The translations under genes and the position numbers were made by a program. Of a DNA stretch of 52,108 nucleotides, positions 1 to 8,855 are shown piece after piece. Position 1 is the first letter of the stretch; each line of letters opens with the position of its first letter. The notes under the pieces were generated by a model. It searched no databases. It was not told where the DNA came from and worked only from the letters and a program-made list of their open reading frames with translations. Source of the stretch: an uncultured Caryophanales bacterium (GTDB lineage Bacteria > Bacillota_I > Bacilli_A > RF39 > UBA660); the NCBI GenBank assembly GCA_948442255.1, contig CAOJRT010000006.1, positions 1 to 52,108 of the forward strand. The letters run 5' to 3'.

Positions 1-252
1 TTTTATTCTACTTTTATTGTACTCCCCTCCCGTACTAAAATGTCAATCAAAATTTAATGAAATACGGTAAAAACTGCAAAAAAAAATACTCTTTTATTTT
101 TTGTCTTTAATTACTTTCTTTTAGCTTGGATGAGGCAGACTAGATGCAGATAGTATTGCCTGTGATGATGGTTATTACAGTCCTTGTATATTACATGCAG
201 AAAAAGGTTTACTTTAAGGATTTATAAAAAGATAAATAAAAATTACTATATG
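1..252. other. Intergenic edge of window, no gene recognised
   Basis: I see no credible gene in this stretch. Both strands are AT-rich and interrupted by stops. A short plus-strand open stretch near 140-220 has no start with a ribosome binding site and no recognisable family. It may be the decayed tail of a gene outside the window. Confidence 0.4.
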
Positions 253-277
253 TAAAAAAGTAGAATCATCTACTTTC
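253..277 (-). terminator. Rho-independent terminator of the suf operon
   Basis: Read on the minus strand, an 8-bp stem (257-264 with 269-276) and a 4-nt loop are followed by a run of six T. It overlaps the last codons of sufU, which suits termination of the sufCDSU transcript. Confidence 0.75.
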
Positions 278-697
278 TTCATATTCTTTTAAGGCTTTTT
301 CTAAACCTTTCCAAGGGATTGTTGCACAGCCAATCCTATTTTCTTGCATATATATTTCATTATAACAATTTGCCTCTTGTAATAGGGAGGTATTGTATTC
401 TTTTGCTTGTATCATACGATTATATTCTTGCATAATTTCCTTTGCTTCTTCAATTGTCTTTCCGATTAATAGTTTTATCATAATGGATGTTGCCGAGGTT
501 GAAATAGCACATGCTTCGCCATCAAAATAAATATCCTTTATTTTATCCTTTTCAAACAAAATATAGATATCTATATTATCAATACAAGTCTCACTATTCG
601 CATTTACTTTTTTATATGTTTTATCTTTTATTATTCCCCTATGGATAGGGTTCATATAATGCTCCATAATAATGGCATTTTTTGTTTCTTTATCCAT
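266..697 (-). CDS. sufU: SufU-type sulfur-transfer protein
   Basis: This 143-residue protein belongs to the SufU/IscU-like family. SufU uses a zinc-bound cysteine site to accept persulfide from SufS and pass it to the SufBCD scaffold in the cytoplasm. The family's ligands are visible: Cys38 with Asp40 (TCID), Cys63 (GEACAIS) and Cys124 (RIGCATIPW), and the C-terminal PWxxLxxAL signature is present. It lies 8 nt downstream of sufS as the last gene of sufC-sufD-sufS-sufU and is followed at once by a terminator. Its length is normal for SufU. Confidence 0.93.
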   Translation of the reverse strand: MDKETKNAIIMEHYMNPIHRGIIKDKTYKKVNANSETCIDNIDIYILFEKDKIKDIYFDGEACAISTSATSIMIKLLIGKTIEEAKEIMQEYNRMIQAKEYNTSLLQEANCYNEIYMQENRIGCATIPWKGLEKALKEYEESR

Positions 698-705
698 TTT
701 TACAC

Positions 706-1914
706 CTACATTAGCATTTCATTTATAATTCTATTTTTATCTTTTAAAAGGTCAGCCACGTAATCCATCTCTTCTTTGGTATTATAAAAATATATACTTA
801 TACGAACCGTATTTTTTATGCCAACTTCATTTTTTAAGATTTTTGCACAATGGTTTCCTGCTCTTACGCATACTTTGTATTTATTTAAATAAACAGCAAC
901 ATCTTGAGCAAATATGTCTTCAACATCAATTGCTATAATTCCGCTATCACTTTCTTCATTGATGATATTGATGTGCTCTATTTGTTTTAGTTTACTTACT
1001 AGATAATTTCTTAGATTCAATTCATGATCATGTATTTTTTCTAATCCAATAGAGGCTATGTATTCAATTGCACTCCCTAAACCTATTGCTCCTTCTATAT
1101 TAGGAGTTCCTGCTTCTAATCTTGTCGGAAGTTCTTTTAAATAGACTTCATCTACATTATCGAATGATTCGTTCATTCCTCCCCCTAATTTTTGTGGTTC
1201 CATAGTGTTTAGTAGTTCATATTTTCCATAAAGAACGCCTATTCCAGTAGGACCACACAATTTATGTCCAGAAAAAGCTAAAAAGTCACAATCAAGGTCT
1301 TGGACATCGGTTTTTATATGAGGAACGCTTTGAGCACCATCTACAACAACAAAGATGTTATTTTGATGAGCAAATTCACAAATTTCTTTAATAGGTCTTA
1401 AATCTCCAATTACATTCGTAATATAAGCTAAACTAATGACTTTTGTATTTTTTGTTATTACTTTTTTTAAATTAGATAATGTGACATAGTGATTTTCGTC
1501 TAAAGGACAATACTTTATAATAGCGCCATTTGTTTTCCCTAATAGAAACCATGGTAATACGTTAGACGCATGTTCACTTTCACTAATGATGATTTCATCT
1601 CCTGGTTCTATGATGTGTTTAAAAAAACCATTTACTATCATATTTAGTGATTCAGTTGCTCCACTTGTAAAGACAATTTCCTGACGACTTTTGGCATGAA
1701 TAAAATCTCTGACAATATCTCGCGCTTCTTCATATTCTTTATCTACTATTAATGATAAATCATAATCTCCTCGATGGGCATTTGCGGTATACTTTGTATA
1801 ATAATCATTAATTTTTTCTACTACACAATTAGGCTTCCAAGTAGTCGCTCCATTATCTAAATAAATATATTCTTTATTTAACATGGGAAAGTCTTCTCTA
1901 TTCAATTTATTCAC
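706..1914 (-). CDS. sufS: Cysteine desulfurase SufS
   Basis: This is a PLP-dependent group II cysteine desulfurase of 402 residues that takes sulfur from L-cysteine for Fe-S cluster assembly. Lys218 in FSGHKLCGPTG is the expected Schiff-base lysine. Cys356 in RAGNHCAK sits where the persulfide-carrying cysteine is found. The substrate-binding stretch TSGATESLN and the PLP-contacting DGAQSVPH are also present. The start overlaps the end of sufD by 8 nt, so the two are probably translationally coupled. SufU, its usual sulfur acceptor, follows directly. Confidence 0.95.
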   Translation of the reverse strand: MNKLNREDFPMLNKEYIYLDNGATTWKPNCVVEKINDYYTKYTANAHRGDYDLSLIVDKEYEEARDIVRDFIHAKSRQEIVFTSGATESLNMIVNGFFKHIIEPGDEIIISESEHASNVLPWFLLGKTNGAIIKYCPLDENHYVTLSNLKKVITKNTKVISLAYITNVIGDLRPIKEICEFAHQNNIFVVVDGAQSVPHIKTDVQDLDCDFLAFSGHKLCGPTGIGVLYGKYELLNTMEPQKLGGGMNESFDNVDEVYLKELPTRLEAGTPNIEGAIGLGSAIEYIASIGLEKIHDHELNLRNYLVSKLKQIEHINIINEESDSGIIAIDVEDIFAQDVAVYLNKYKVCVRAGNHCAKILKNEVGIKNTVRISIYFYNTKEEMDYVADLLKDKNRIINEMLM

Positions 1915-2596
1915 CTCCTATTATCTCTTTTATTTTTCGTTTTTCTTGATCTTTTATATCTAAGTTTCCAATTAAAAAGCCACTTTTTATTAATTCTGTT
2001 GCCTTCTTTTCTGTTAATCCTTTTGTTTTTAAGTAGAATAAATCGTCTATATTTATTCCGCTTATAGTTGCCGCATGGTTTACTTCTACTTCACTAGATG
2101 AAACTAGAAGGTTGGGAATGATTACACTCTCTTCTTCGTTTGTTAATAAGATATGAATATCTTCTAGGAAATGGTTTTCTTTTGTATTTTCCCCTACTTC
2201 TGCTGTTACTTCGGCTATAACATTCCCTTTGTTTTGCGTGACTGCTTTTATATTAATCTCTGTATTATTGTAGTTCCCTTTTAAAAGGGGATCAACGTTT
2301 ATTTTACACTCTCCATTGGTAAGAAAAGAATAATTTAAAATGGCTTTTGTGTTATTATCTTGTTCTAATTTTATAAAAGTATTCGCTTTACTATAATACA
2401 TAAAACGATTATATAAAAGATTGGCGTTTTCTTTTAATATAATAGTTAATTTTAAATTTTCTTCTTTTTTCTTTATTTCCTCAATGATTACATTTCCTTC
2501 TATGGCTAGTATTACATCTTCAGCTTCGATTTCTAATTCATAGGTATTTTCTTTTAAAGTTACAATCTTTTCTCTATCTATTACTATTTTATTCAT
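1907..2596 (-). CDS. sufD: SufD, short form, Fe-S scaffold subunit
   Basis: SufD pairs with SufB and SufC in the cytoplasmic Fe-S scaffold. The C-terminal core is recognisable from about residue 165: SSSEVEVNHAATISG, then FYLKTKGLTEKKATELI, the beta-helix end and helical tail shared by SufB and SufD. At 229 residues it is about half the usual SufD length (roughly 400-440), and the usual N-terminal helical domain is missing. The gene lies between sufC and sufS with a 10-nt gap and an 8-nt overlap, and the frame is clean, so this looks like a reduced but functional form. It could also be called a SufB/SufD-family protein. Confidence 0.85.
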   Translation of the reverse strand: MNKIVIDREKIVTLKENTYELEIEAEDVILAIEGNVIIEEIKKKEENLKLTIILKENANLLYNRFMYYSKANTFIKLEQDNNTKAILNYSFLTNGECKINVDPLLKGNYNNTEINIKAVTQNKGNVIAEVTAEVGENTKENHFLEDIHILLTNEEESVIIPNLLVSSSEVEVNHAATISGINIDDLFYLKTKGLTEKKATELIKSGFLIGNLDIKDQEKRKIKEIIGGE

Positions 2597-2606
2597 TTTT
2601 CTATTT

Positions 2607-3353
2607 CTATCCTACTTCATTTGTCTCGTCTAAAGATATAAATCCTTCTTTTTCTATTCTACTAGCTAAAGATGCATCTCCTGTTTTGATAATTTTCTTA
2701 TTTTTTAGGATATGAATGTAATCAGGTTTTAAAATTGCTAGAAGTTTTGGATTGTGTGTTACTACTAAAATAGAACAATTGGTAAGATCATGGTACTCTT
2801 TTATAGAGGAAGCGACTATTTTTAATGCATCTACATCCAAGCCTGAGTCGACTTCATCTAAAAGTAGTAAAGATGGCTTTAACATCCAAATATGAAGAAG
2901 TTCTATTTTTTTTCTTTCTCCTCCTGAGGCTCCACTGTTAATATCACGATGAAGGAAACTTTCTGGTAATGCTAGTTTTTCACAAATTTCTTTAGCTTCT
3001 TTTTGGAAAGAAAATATATCAATATGTTCCTTATTCTTTTCAGCAAGTGCTAATCGCAACATTTCCGCATTCGTAACTCCTTCAATTGCAATAGGATTTT
3101 GAGAAATCATCATCATTCCTAAATTTGCTCTTTCAGAAGTTGTTAATGTTGTTATATCTTGTTTTTTATAAAAAATGCTTCCTTTGGTTATTTCGTAGCT
3201 TGGATCTTTTAGTAGAGCACGACAAATGGTGCTTTTCCCAACTCCATTAGGTCCCATTAGGGCGTGAATCTCTCCTTCTTTTATTTCTAAATTTAAATCC
3301 TTAATGAGTTCTTTTTCTCCTGTTGTTATAGTTATTTCTCTTATTTGTAGCAT
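2607..3353 (-). CDS. sufC: SufC, Fe-S scaffold ATPase
   Basis: This is a 248-residue ABC-type ATPase that drives conformational change of SufBD during cluster assembly. Walker A is GPNGVGKST (residues 34-42), the signature is SGGERKK, and Walker B is LLLLDEVDSGLD with the D-loop. There is no membrane segment, as expected for this soluble member of the ABC family. The start has an AGGTGA ribosome site and is the first gene of the suf operon. The reading frame stays intact through an A8 tract, in contrast to the A7-associated frameshifts near 26 and 30 kb. Confidence 0.96.
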   Translation of the reverse strand: MLQIREITITTGEKELIKDLNLEIKEGEIHALMGPNGVGKSTICRALLKDPSYEITKGSIFYKKQDITTLTTSERANLGMMMISQNPIAIEGVTNAEMLRLALAEKNKEHIDIFSFQKEAKEICEKLALPESFLHRDINSGASGGERKKIELLHIWMLKPSLLLLDEVDSGLDVDALKIVASSIKEYHDLTNCSILVVTHNPKLLAILKPDYIHILKNKKIIKTGDASLASRIEKEGFISLDETNEVG

Positions 3354-3370
3354 TTTTCATCACCTTTCTT

Positions 3371-3399
3371 ATTTTAGCATTTTTTTCCACCTTCGTCTA
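3371..3399 (-). promoter_or_regulatory. Candidate promoter for sufCDSU
   Basis: On the minus strand, TAGACG and TAAAAT are separated by 17 nt. The -10 is preceded by TGC, an extended -10 element. It lies just upstream of sufC. The -35 is only a partial match. Confidence 0.45.
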
Positions 3400-3543
3400 T
3401 AATCATGCAGAGAAAGAAAAAGACACTCTAAATTCTTGTGTCCATTTTACCTGTGAAATTTCAAATGTAGTCTTTCTTACAAAAATCAATTAATTCATCA
3501 TTTTTGCAAGTTTCTGACTCGATATGCTTTTTTAAAAGAACAT

Positions 3544-4161
3544 CTATAATTTCCACTTTCTGCTTCTTCTATCCCTGACATTAATTTTTCCAGTCTCCAC
3601 ACGCAACTCTTGTTCTTCTATTTTTCTTGCGACAAATTTTAGCGCTTTCCTACACATTGCATCAAACTCTTTTTGAATGTCAATCTTATATTTTTGGGCA
3701 ATGTTAAAGCAAATAGTCATCATGCGCACAATACGATCCTCAAAGAAATCTTCTGGTGTTTTTCCTTCATGGGATTTTCTAAATCTTTCTCCTGTTATTT
3801 CCATATAACTCTCACTTATTTGGGAAGATAAGAGAACTAAATCCACTATTTCTACAGACTTTTCTTGTGTTGCCTCATTTAAATTGGCGTTTTTTAACTT
3901 CTGTGTACTAGCTAGATAAATTAAAGAAAGTAAAATATCGCATAGTTCATCTTCAAAAGTATCTAAAGGGCGTTCTTTTTCCAATACACTACTAGTATCT
4001 TGACAGGATATTGCAATTAATTGCCCTACTTGAATAGAAAGTTCATTAATATAACTTCTTATATCCCATGGTTTTTCTTTTATTTTTCCAAATTCTTCTT
4101 CTAACATCCTTGCTTTTGGTGTGTTTTTTTGTAAAAAAAGTAAAGGTACTCTTGTTTGCAT
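3544..4161 (-). CDS. MazG-like NTP pyrophosphohydrolase fold protein
   Basis: This protein of about 205 residues is all-alpha and resembles MazG-type nucleotide pyrophosphohydrolases, which hydrolyse NTPs to NMP and PPi. The metal-binding pattern is suggested by an acidic helix (INELSIQVGQL) followed by FEDELCDILLSL, an E-x2-E then E-x2-D layout. The second half (EIVDLVLLSSQISESY) looks like a diverged helical repeat. I chose the ATG at 4161 because GGAGG lies 6 nt upstream; an ATG at 4167 would leave no spacing. It starts inside the 3' end region of the radical SAM gene and closes the LysR-radical SAM operon. The substrate is unknown. Confidence 0.6.
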   Translation of the reverse strand: MQTRVPLLFLQKNTPKARMLEEEFGKIKEKPWDIRSYINELSIQVGQLIAISCQDTSSVLEKERPLDTFEDELCDILLSLIYLASTQKLKNANLNEATQEKSVEIVDLVLLSSQISESYMEITGERFRKSHEGKTPEDFFEDRIVRMMTICFNIAQKYKIDIQKEFDAMCRKALKFVARKIEEQELRVETGKINVRDRRSRKWKL

Positions 4162-4171
4162 ATTCATCCTC

Positions 4172-5290
4172 CTAATATAGATACGGTCTTCCGTTACTAA
4201 AAGAAGATGCCCCTCGTTTATCAGACTTTTTTCTATAAGCTAATGTTACTTTTTTTCCTAAACGGAATGTGAGATACGCAACATCACTGACAGAAAGGTT
4301 TGAATCATGAATAATTATATTATTTTCATTTTGTTCTATTTTAATTTTTTTATCATATTTGTCAATATGTTCTAACAATTCTATGATTGCTTTTTCTACA
4401 TTTTCAAGTGTTTTTTTTGCCTGTAATTGACAACGTTTTTGTTGTTCTTCTCCACAATGGTTTAAGGATAAGCATTCGTAAGTGTTAAAAAAGGGAGACC
4501 TATCTTTTTTTAAAAGGCTAGCTAAAGCACAATAGTTTGTTTGAAAAATTTGATGACTTCCTTTTTTATTATCAAAAAGAGAATGATAAGCTTCTTTGGG
4601 CCACAAGCTAGTTGCTTCGATGCATTTTTCTTTCTCTCCCTCAGGAATTCCACAAAGCTCTTCTATTTTATCTACATACCCTTTTTTTACTTTAAACCCT
4701 GCTACTACAGAAATAGAGGTATATTGGTCTACAAAAGCTAAGATTTCTTTTATTTTTTGTTTTTCAGCATTTTCTTTAAAAAAGGGGCGATAATAATGAA
4801 TCATTTTTATTTTTCGCTTCTTTAGTTCTTGAAAATTCCTAATTGTATCTTCTGGGTTTATGTTTGGTTCATATTTTTTTCCTAATCCTGAATAACTTAA
4901 ATAGACGACAATCACCTTGCCTTTTTTTGTTAATTCTTCTAGAAAATCTAAAATAAAATTTGGTATGAGACACTTGGTTATAAGAATCAAAGGATTCTTT
5001 ATATTTGCTTTTGCTAATAAATTTAATATTTCATAGGTATATTGGCTATTTTCTTCGGTTAAAAAAGCGTCTGTTCCTGGGAATAAATGAATAGGAATAT
5101 CTTTTTCATAATAAGGGGAAGAAAAAAGGAGACGAACTGCTTCTTCTGGTGAAACAAGAATTTCAGGTTTTTTTCGATTGTCATTGGTTTCTTGTAAAAA
5201 GCAATATTTGCAACCATTTGTACAACCTTGTATAGCGTCAATGACAAGCCACGTATCATGCATTTCTATGATATGCTCTTTCTTGTTCAT
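4172..5290 (-). CDS. Radical SAM protein of unknown function
   Basis: The protein has 372 residues with an N-terminal CX3CX2C motif (Cys23, Cys27, Cys30 in GCTNGCKYC), the ligand set for the radical SAM [4Fe-4S] cluster. The following alpha/beta region (IPIHLFPGTDAF, PLILITKC, VIVVYLSYSGLG) fits a TIM-barrel core. The C-terminal third has further cysteines (CLSLNHCGEEQQKRCQLQ) that might hold an auxiliary cluster or zinc. It is preceded by GGAGAGGATAAAT and sits 17 nt after the LysR gene. I cannot assign a substrate; the MazG-like neighbour suggests nucleotide or nucleic-acid chemistry, which is inference only. Confidence 0.75.
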   Translation of the reverse strand: MNKKEHIIEMHDTWLVIDAIQGCTNGCKYCFLQETNDNRKKPEILVSPEEAVRLLFSSPYYEKDIPIHLFPGTDAFLTEENSQYTYEILNLLAKANIKNPLILITKCLIPNFILDFLEELTKKGKVIVVYLSYSGLGKKYEPNINPEDTIRNFQELKKRKIKMIHYYRPFFKENAEKQKIKEILAFVDQYTSISVVAGFKVKKGYVDKIEELCGIPEGEKEKCIEATSLWPKEAYHSLFDNKKGSHQIFQTNYCALASLLKKDRSPFFNTYECLSLNHCGEEQQKRCQLQAKKTLENVEKAIIELLEHIDKYDKKIKIEQNENNIIIHDSNLSVSDVAYLTFRLGKKVTLAYRKKSDKRGASSFSNGRPYLY

Positions 5291-5307
5291 ATTTATCCTC
5301 TCCTTTT

Positions 5308-6198
5308 TTATTCTTTTGTTTCTATTAAATTTAAAAATTCTTTTCCAGCTGGTGGTAATGTTGTTTCATTATAAATTAAGAAAATTTCCTCTTCTGGTAA
5401 TTCTTTATCTAGTTTCAAGATTTCTAAATCTTCTTGTTGTTTAGCTATGGTTTCTAAGATATAACCTATTCCAAGTCCTTCTCTTACGTAATTCAGTATC
5501 ATTTCATTTGTTCCAAGTTCCATAATTGGATCAGCGGTTAAACCTTCTGTTGTAAAAACTTCTTCTAATTTCTTTCTTGTCTCTGTTGTCTTTACAGGAA
5601 GCAAAAGAGGTTTTTCTACTAATTCATTTAAAGTATTTACGGCTAAATTTTCTTTTTGTTCTTTTTTACAAACAAAGCAGTAATTTTCTTTATAAAGAGG
5701 TATTATCTTTTGCTCTTTTGTTACATCTATACTTCCAGAAATAATAAGCATATCTAAAGTATATTGATGGAAGAGTTCTAGCATTTTTTCTCTACTCTCA
5801 TTAGCCATTTTTATAATGATGTTGGGGTGTTCTTTTCTAAATTTTTTCACCAAATTATTTAAGAAATAAACACTGATGTATGTAGGAACACCAATTGAGA
5901 TTTTTCCTTTAGCAAGATCTTTACTTTCTACTAAATGTTTTTCTCCCAACATAATAAAGTTCCATGCTTTTTCAATATAAATAAGCAATTCTTTCGCTTC
6001 TGGAGTTAGTTCAATACCTCTATTAGTTCGATAAAAAAGCAAGGTATTTAGTTCATATTCTAAGTTCTGAATATGTTTGGAAATGGCTGGTTGCGAAATA
6101 TGCAAAGTTCTTGAACTTTCGGAAAAGCTTTTTGTTTTTGCTACTGTATAGAAAACACGATATAAATTTAAATTTAAGTTGTTACAAGGTAACGCCAT
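5308..6198 (-). CDS. LysR-family transcriptional regulator
   Basis: This 296-residue LysR-type regulator has an N-terminal winged helix-turn-helix (LYRVFYTVAKTKSFSESS, then ISQPAISKHIQNLE). A periplasmic-binding-protein-like effector domain starts near residue 90 (GKISIGVPTYIS) and continues to the end. I chose the ATG at 6198 because GGGGGAG lies 6 nt upstream; a longer frame to 6282 would overlap the promoter. It is the first gene of an operon with the radical SAM and MazG-like genes and probably controls it. LysR genes are more often divergent from their targets, so this co-directional arrangement implies autoregulation of the whole unit. Confidence 0.88.
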   Translation of the reverse strand: MALPCNNLNLNLYRVFYTVAKTKSFSESSRTLHISQPAISKHIQNLEYELNTLLFYRTNRGIELTPEAKELLIYIEKAWNFIMLGEKHLVESKDLAKGKISIGVPTYISVYFLNNLVKKFRKEHPNIIIKMANESREKMLELFHQYTLDMLIISGSIDVTKEQKIIPLYKENYCFVCKKEQKENLAVNTLNELVEKPLLLPVKTTETRKKLEEVFTTEGLTADPIMELGTNEMILNYVREGLGIGYILETIAKQQEDLEILKLDKELPEEEIFLIYNETTLPPAGKEFLNLIETKE

Positions 6199-6226
6199 AG
6201 AAACTCCCCCTTTTTCTTGAGTCCTT

Positions 6227-6254
6227 ATTATATCGTTTTTTCTTTTTTTGTCAA
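6227..6254 (-). promoter_or_regulatory. Sigma-A promoter of the LysR-radical SAM-MazG operon
   Basis: On the minus strand, TTGACA (6249-6254) and TATAAT (6227-6232) are perfect consensus hexamers 16 nt apart. They sit just upstream of the GGGGGAG ribosome site. Confidence 0.85.
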
Positions 6255-6269
6255 CATTCGATATAACTA

Positions 6270-6307
6270 AAAAGAAAAACAACTATAAACGGCAGTTATA
6301 GTTGTTT
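6270..6307 (-). terminator. Terminator after the thioredoxin-fold gene
   Basis: A 12-bp perfect stem (6277-6288 with 6296-6307) with a 7-nt loop is followed on the minus strand by a T-rich tail. It ends the transcript of the gene at 6310-7119 and separates it from the strong promoter downstream. Confidence 0.85.
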
Positions 6308-6309
6308 CG

Positions 6310-7119
6310 TTATAGATTTTCTTCTACCCAACGAGTAAAATTTTCTTCTGTTTGAGCTTCAATTAATTCGCTTGTTACTATTCCATTTTCTATTTTAAAG
6401 ATGGTTGGCGTTATAGTAAAACGATAATAGGTTCTTAATCTTTCAAGCTCTTCTTTTTCCATATGTGAGATATTTAATTTGTAAATTGTCTTTTCTTCTC
6501 TATTTAAAACAGCATCAATTGTCTCTTCAAATGTTAAGCTGTAATAACAAGTTTCTTTTGCTATTAAAACAGCCATATCTTCTTTTTCGATAACTTTTTT
6601 TTCTAACTCATTTAAACTAATAGGGAGAATGGTTGCATATTTGCTTTCTTCCTCTGTTGGTTCTATTTCATTTAAATCCATTTTTTTTGTATTCTCTACT
6701 ACTTTTTTGTATATATTAGACTTCAAAGTATCTGGCTCATTTGCACTCATGATATTCTTTGTCATATAGATTGTACACATCACTATGGTTAGCGCAATTA
6801 AGATAGCTAGCAAGATAATGATTATTTTTTTAGCTTGCATTCGATTTTCACTTTTCTCTTTTAAAATAGTCTGTTCTGCTTCTAATTGTTTCATGACTTC
6901 TTTTATATTATTTGTTTGGTCTTTGCTCAAAATAATTGTTTTATCTAAATTTTTTGGAAATGTTGTTGTCTCTAATACCTTTTTTTTAGCTATGTTTTTT
7001 TTCTTGGCTACCTTTTGTTGAGGCGACTCTTTTTTTGATGCTTCTGTTTCCTTTGTACCTTTTTTTACAGAAATTTTACTAGTTGTTTTTTTTCGATTTG
7101 TTTTCTTTTTTTCGTCCAT
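6310..7119 (-). CDS. Membrane-anchored thioredoxin-fold protein with degenerate CxxC
   Basis: The 269-residue protein has a Lys-rich, low-complexity cytoplasmic tail (1-60), one membrane helix (about 98-119) and an extracytoplasmic domain. That domain reads as a thioredoxin fold: a strand MAVLIAKETC, the active-site position CYYS (Cys191-Ser194), and TITPTIFKIENG with a predicted cis-proline at Pro238. The second active-site cysteine is replaced by serine, so dithiol exchange is unlikely. A monothiol, chaperone or binding role is possible. No family name can be given from sequence alone. It is monocistronic, with its own strong terminator. Confidence 0.6.
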   Translation of the reverse strand: MDEKKKTNRKKTTSKISVKKGTKETEASKKESPQQKVAKKKNIAKKKVLETTTFPKNLDKTIILSKDQTNNIKEVMKQLEAEQTILKEKSENRMQAKKIIIILLAILIALTIVMCTIYMTKNIMSANEPDTLKSNIYKKVVENTKKMDLNEIEPTEEESKYATILPISLNELEKKVIEKEDMAVLIAKETCYYSLTFEETIDAVLNREEKTIYKLNISHMEKEELERLRTYYRFTITPTIFKIENGIVTSELIEAQTEENFTRWVEENL

Positions 7120-7266
7120 ATTACTTCACCTATCGTTCGTCCTTATTTTATCATTTTTTATTGATTAAAAAATAAGTTTTCCTTTCTTTTTTCCTTTTTA
7201 TAAAAATTACATAAACTATTCTCTTACTCTATAAAGACAGAATCTTATATTTACTATTTTCATCTG

Positions 7267-8061
7267 TTATTTCCTTGGCTTAAGTAAACAAAGGTATTCT
7301 TCTATTGTCATATTGTAGCATTGCTCTTGATTCATAAAATATACTTCATTTTCTGCTTGTAATAAATAGGAAAACAAACTCGCTTCTATCTCTAATCTTT
7401 TTAAGTAATCTTCACTATATAATATTATTTTTTCTGATTCATAACTTATATGTTTTCCATGCTTTTTAATAAAATTTATCAATAGCATTTTTAAAAAAGA
7501 TATTTCTGGATTAGATGGATGTTTGTTGCATTCTTTATCTAAATTGGAAAATAACGTAAGATAAGCTTCATCTTCCTTTATAATGTAGCTTGTTATTTGG
7601 GAGGATAAATCAACCACAATTACTTTGCATTTTAGAATCTGATCAGAATGTCTTATTCTATCTTCTTGGTATTTTGTTATGGCTTTATTTAATACTTCTG
7701 CTAATTTTTCATCTGCCACTTTAAAATACAAAGCTCTAGCAGTACTTTGATAACCATTTATAATTGTAGGATAGGCATTTAGTGCTTTGTACTCTCCCGT
7801 ATGTTTTTTTACTCTTCCACTATTTGCTATCATAAATATAGTGTTATGATAAAAATAGGAATCTATTACTTGATTTATTTTCTCTGAATCTGATAAATTA
7901 TCATACGTTAAATGATGGTAGGACTTATCTAATTCTCTTACATGATAAAATTTATTTGGCGTAATTTTTATAAAAAAATTATTTTTTGCCTTTTCCCTTA
8001 TTACAATGTCTTGATAATGTCCTGATAAAAGGTTTATCTTTCCAGCAAATGTTACACTCAT
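7267..8061 (-). CDS. Hypothetical protein, 264 residues
   Basis: I do not recognise this family. The protein has no signal peptide or membrane segment. The N-terminal half is beta-rich (SVTFAGKINLLSGHYQDIVI) and mentions many aromatic residues; the C-terminal half is helical, with FLKMLLINFIKKHGKHISYESEKIILYS in two adjacent stretches. The frame is clean and codon use matches the neighbours, so it is probably real. It stands alone between two other minus-strand genes, with short AT-rich gaps and no clear operon partner. Confidence 0.55.
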   Translation of the reverse strand: MSVTFAGKINLLSGHYQDIVIREKAKNNFFIKITPNKFYHVRELDKSYHHLTYDNLSDSEKINQVIDSYFYHNTIFMIANSGRVKKHTGEYKALNAYPTIINGYQSTARALYFKVADEKLAEVLNKAITKYQEDRIRHSDQILKCKVIVVDLSSQITSYIIKEDEAYLTLFSNLDKECNKHPSNPEISFLKMLLINFIKKHGKHISYESEKIILYSEDYLKRLEIEASLFSYLLQAENEVYFMNQEQCYNMTIEEYLCLLKPRK

Positions 8062-8119
8062 AATACCCGCCCTACTTTTTTTATAAATGGTTTCGAACCT
8101 TTTTATACTACATGATTAT

Positions 8120-8827
8120 TTAATTTTCTTTTTCTATTGCAATAAAGCGAATTGTTTTTATGACTTGGCTTTTTACAGGTCTTGATTTTTCCCCATATCC
8201 ATTGTCTTCCACTTTTACACTAGCTATTTTATCCACTATTTCTAAACCCGCAAACACGCGTCCAAAAGCAGCGTAAGAGCCATCTAAAGAAGATGCTGTA
8301 TCATGCATAATAAAGAATTGACTGGAAGCACTATTTGGATTTTTTGCTCTTGCCATCGAAATAACTCCTTTTGTATGCTTCATGTTATTGGTTACTCCAT
8401 TTAGAGCAAATTCTCCTGTAATTTCTTCATCAGATCCACCCGTTCCATCACCATTTGGGTCTCCTCCTTGAATCATGAAACCAGACATAACACGATGAAA
8501 AGTTAAACCGTCGTAAAACTTTTCATTTACTAATTTTTTAAAATTGGCAATCGTAATTGGTGCATCGCTATTTGATAGGACAATTAGCATAATATCTCCA
8601 TTTTCCATTTCTAATTTTACACGGTCTGTTTGTTCTTCTGTTTCTGTAAATTTATAGCCTTCTAGTATTCCTTTTTTTATTGTTCCATCTTCGTTTTGTT
8701 CTATTATTTCTTTCACTTGAGTTTTACTTTCTTCTTTCATTTCTTTTTCTTCCTCCTTTTCTTGGCATCCTACTAGACTCATAACTACTAGTAGTAAGAA
8801 TAAAATTTTTACTATTTTCTTTTTCAT
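8120..8827 (-). CDS. Cyclophilin-type peptidyl-prolyl isomerase lipoprotein
   Basis: This 235-residue lipoprotein begins with a type II signal peptide ending in LVGC, so Cys21 should be lipidated. After an acidic, Lys/Glu-rich linker comes a cyclophilin domain from about residue 65. The catalytic arginine segment is FHRVMSGFMIQGGDP, followed by SMARAKNPNSASSQFFI, both hallmark cyclophilin motifs. It should isomerise Xaa-Pro bonds in exported proteins on the outer face of the membrane. The length is normal for a membrane-anchored PpiB/PrsA-like foldase. Confidence 0.92.
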   Translation of the reverse strand: MKKKIVKILFLLLVVMSLVGCQEKEEEKEMKEESKTQVKEIIEQNEDGTIKKGILEGYKFTETEEQTDRVKLEMENGDIMLIVLSNSDAPITIANFKKLVNEKFYDGLTFHRVMSGFMIQGGDPNGDGTGGSDEEITGEFALNGVTNNMKHTKGVISMARAKNPNSASSQFFIMHDTASSLDGSYAAFGRVFAGLEIVDKIASVKVEDNGYGEKSRPVKSQVIKTIRFIAIEKEN

Positions 8828-8855
8828 TTTATCACCTTTTTTATCATATCAAATT

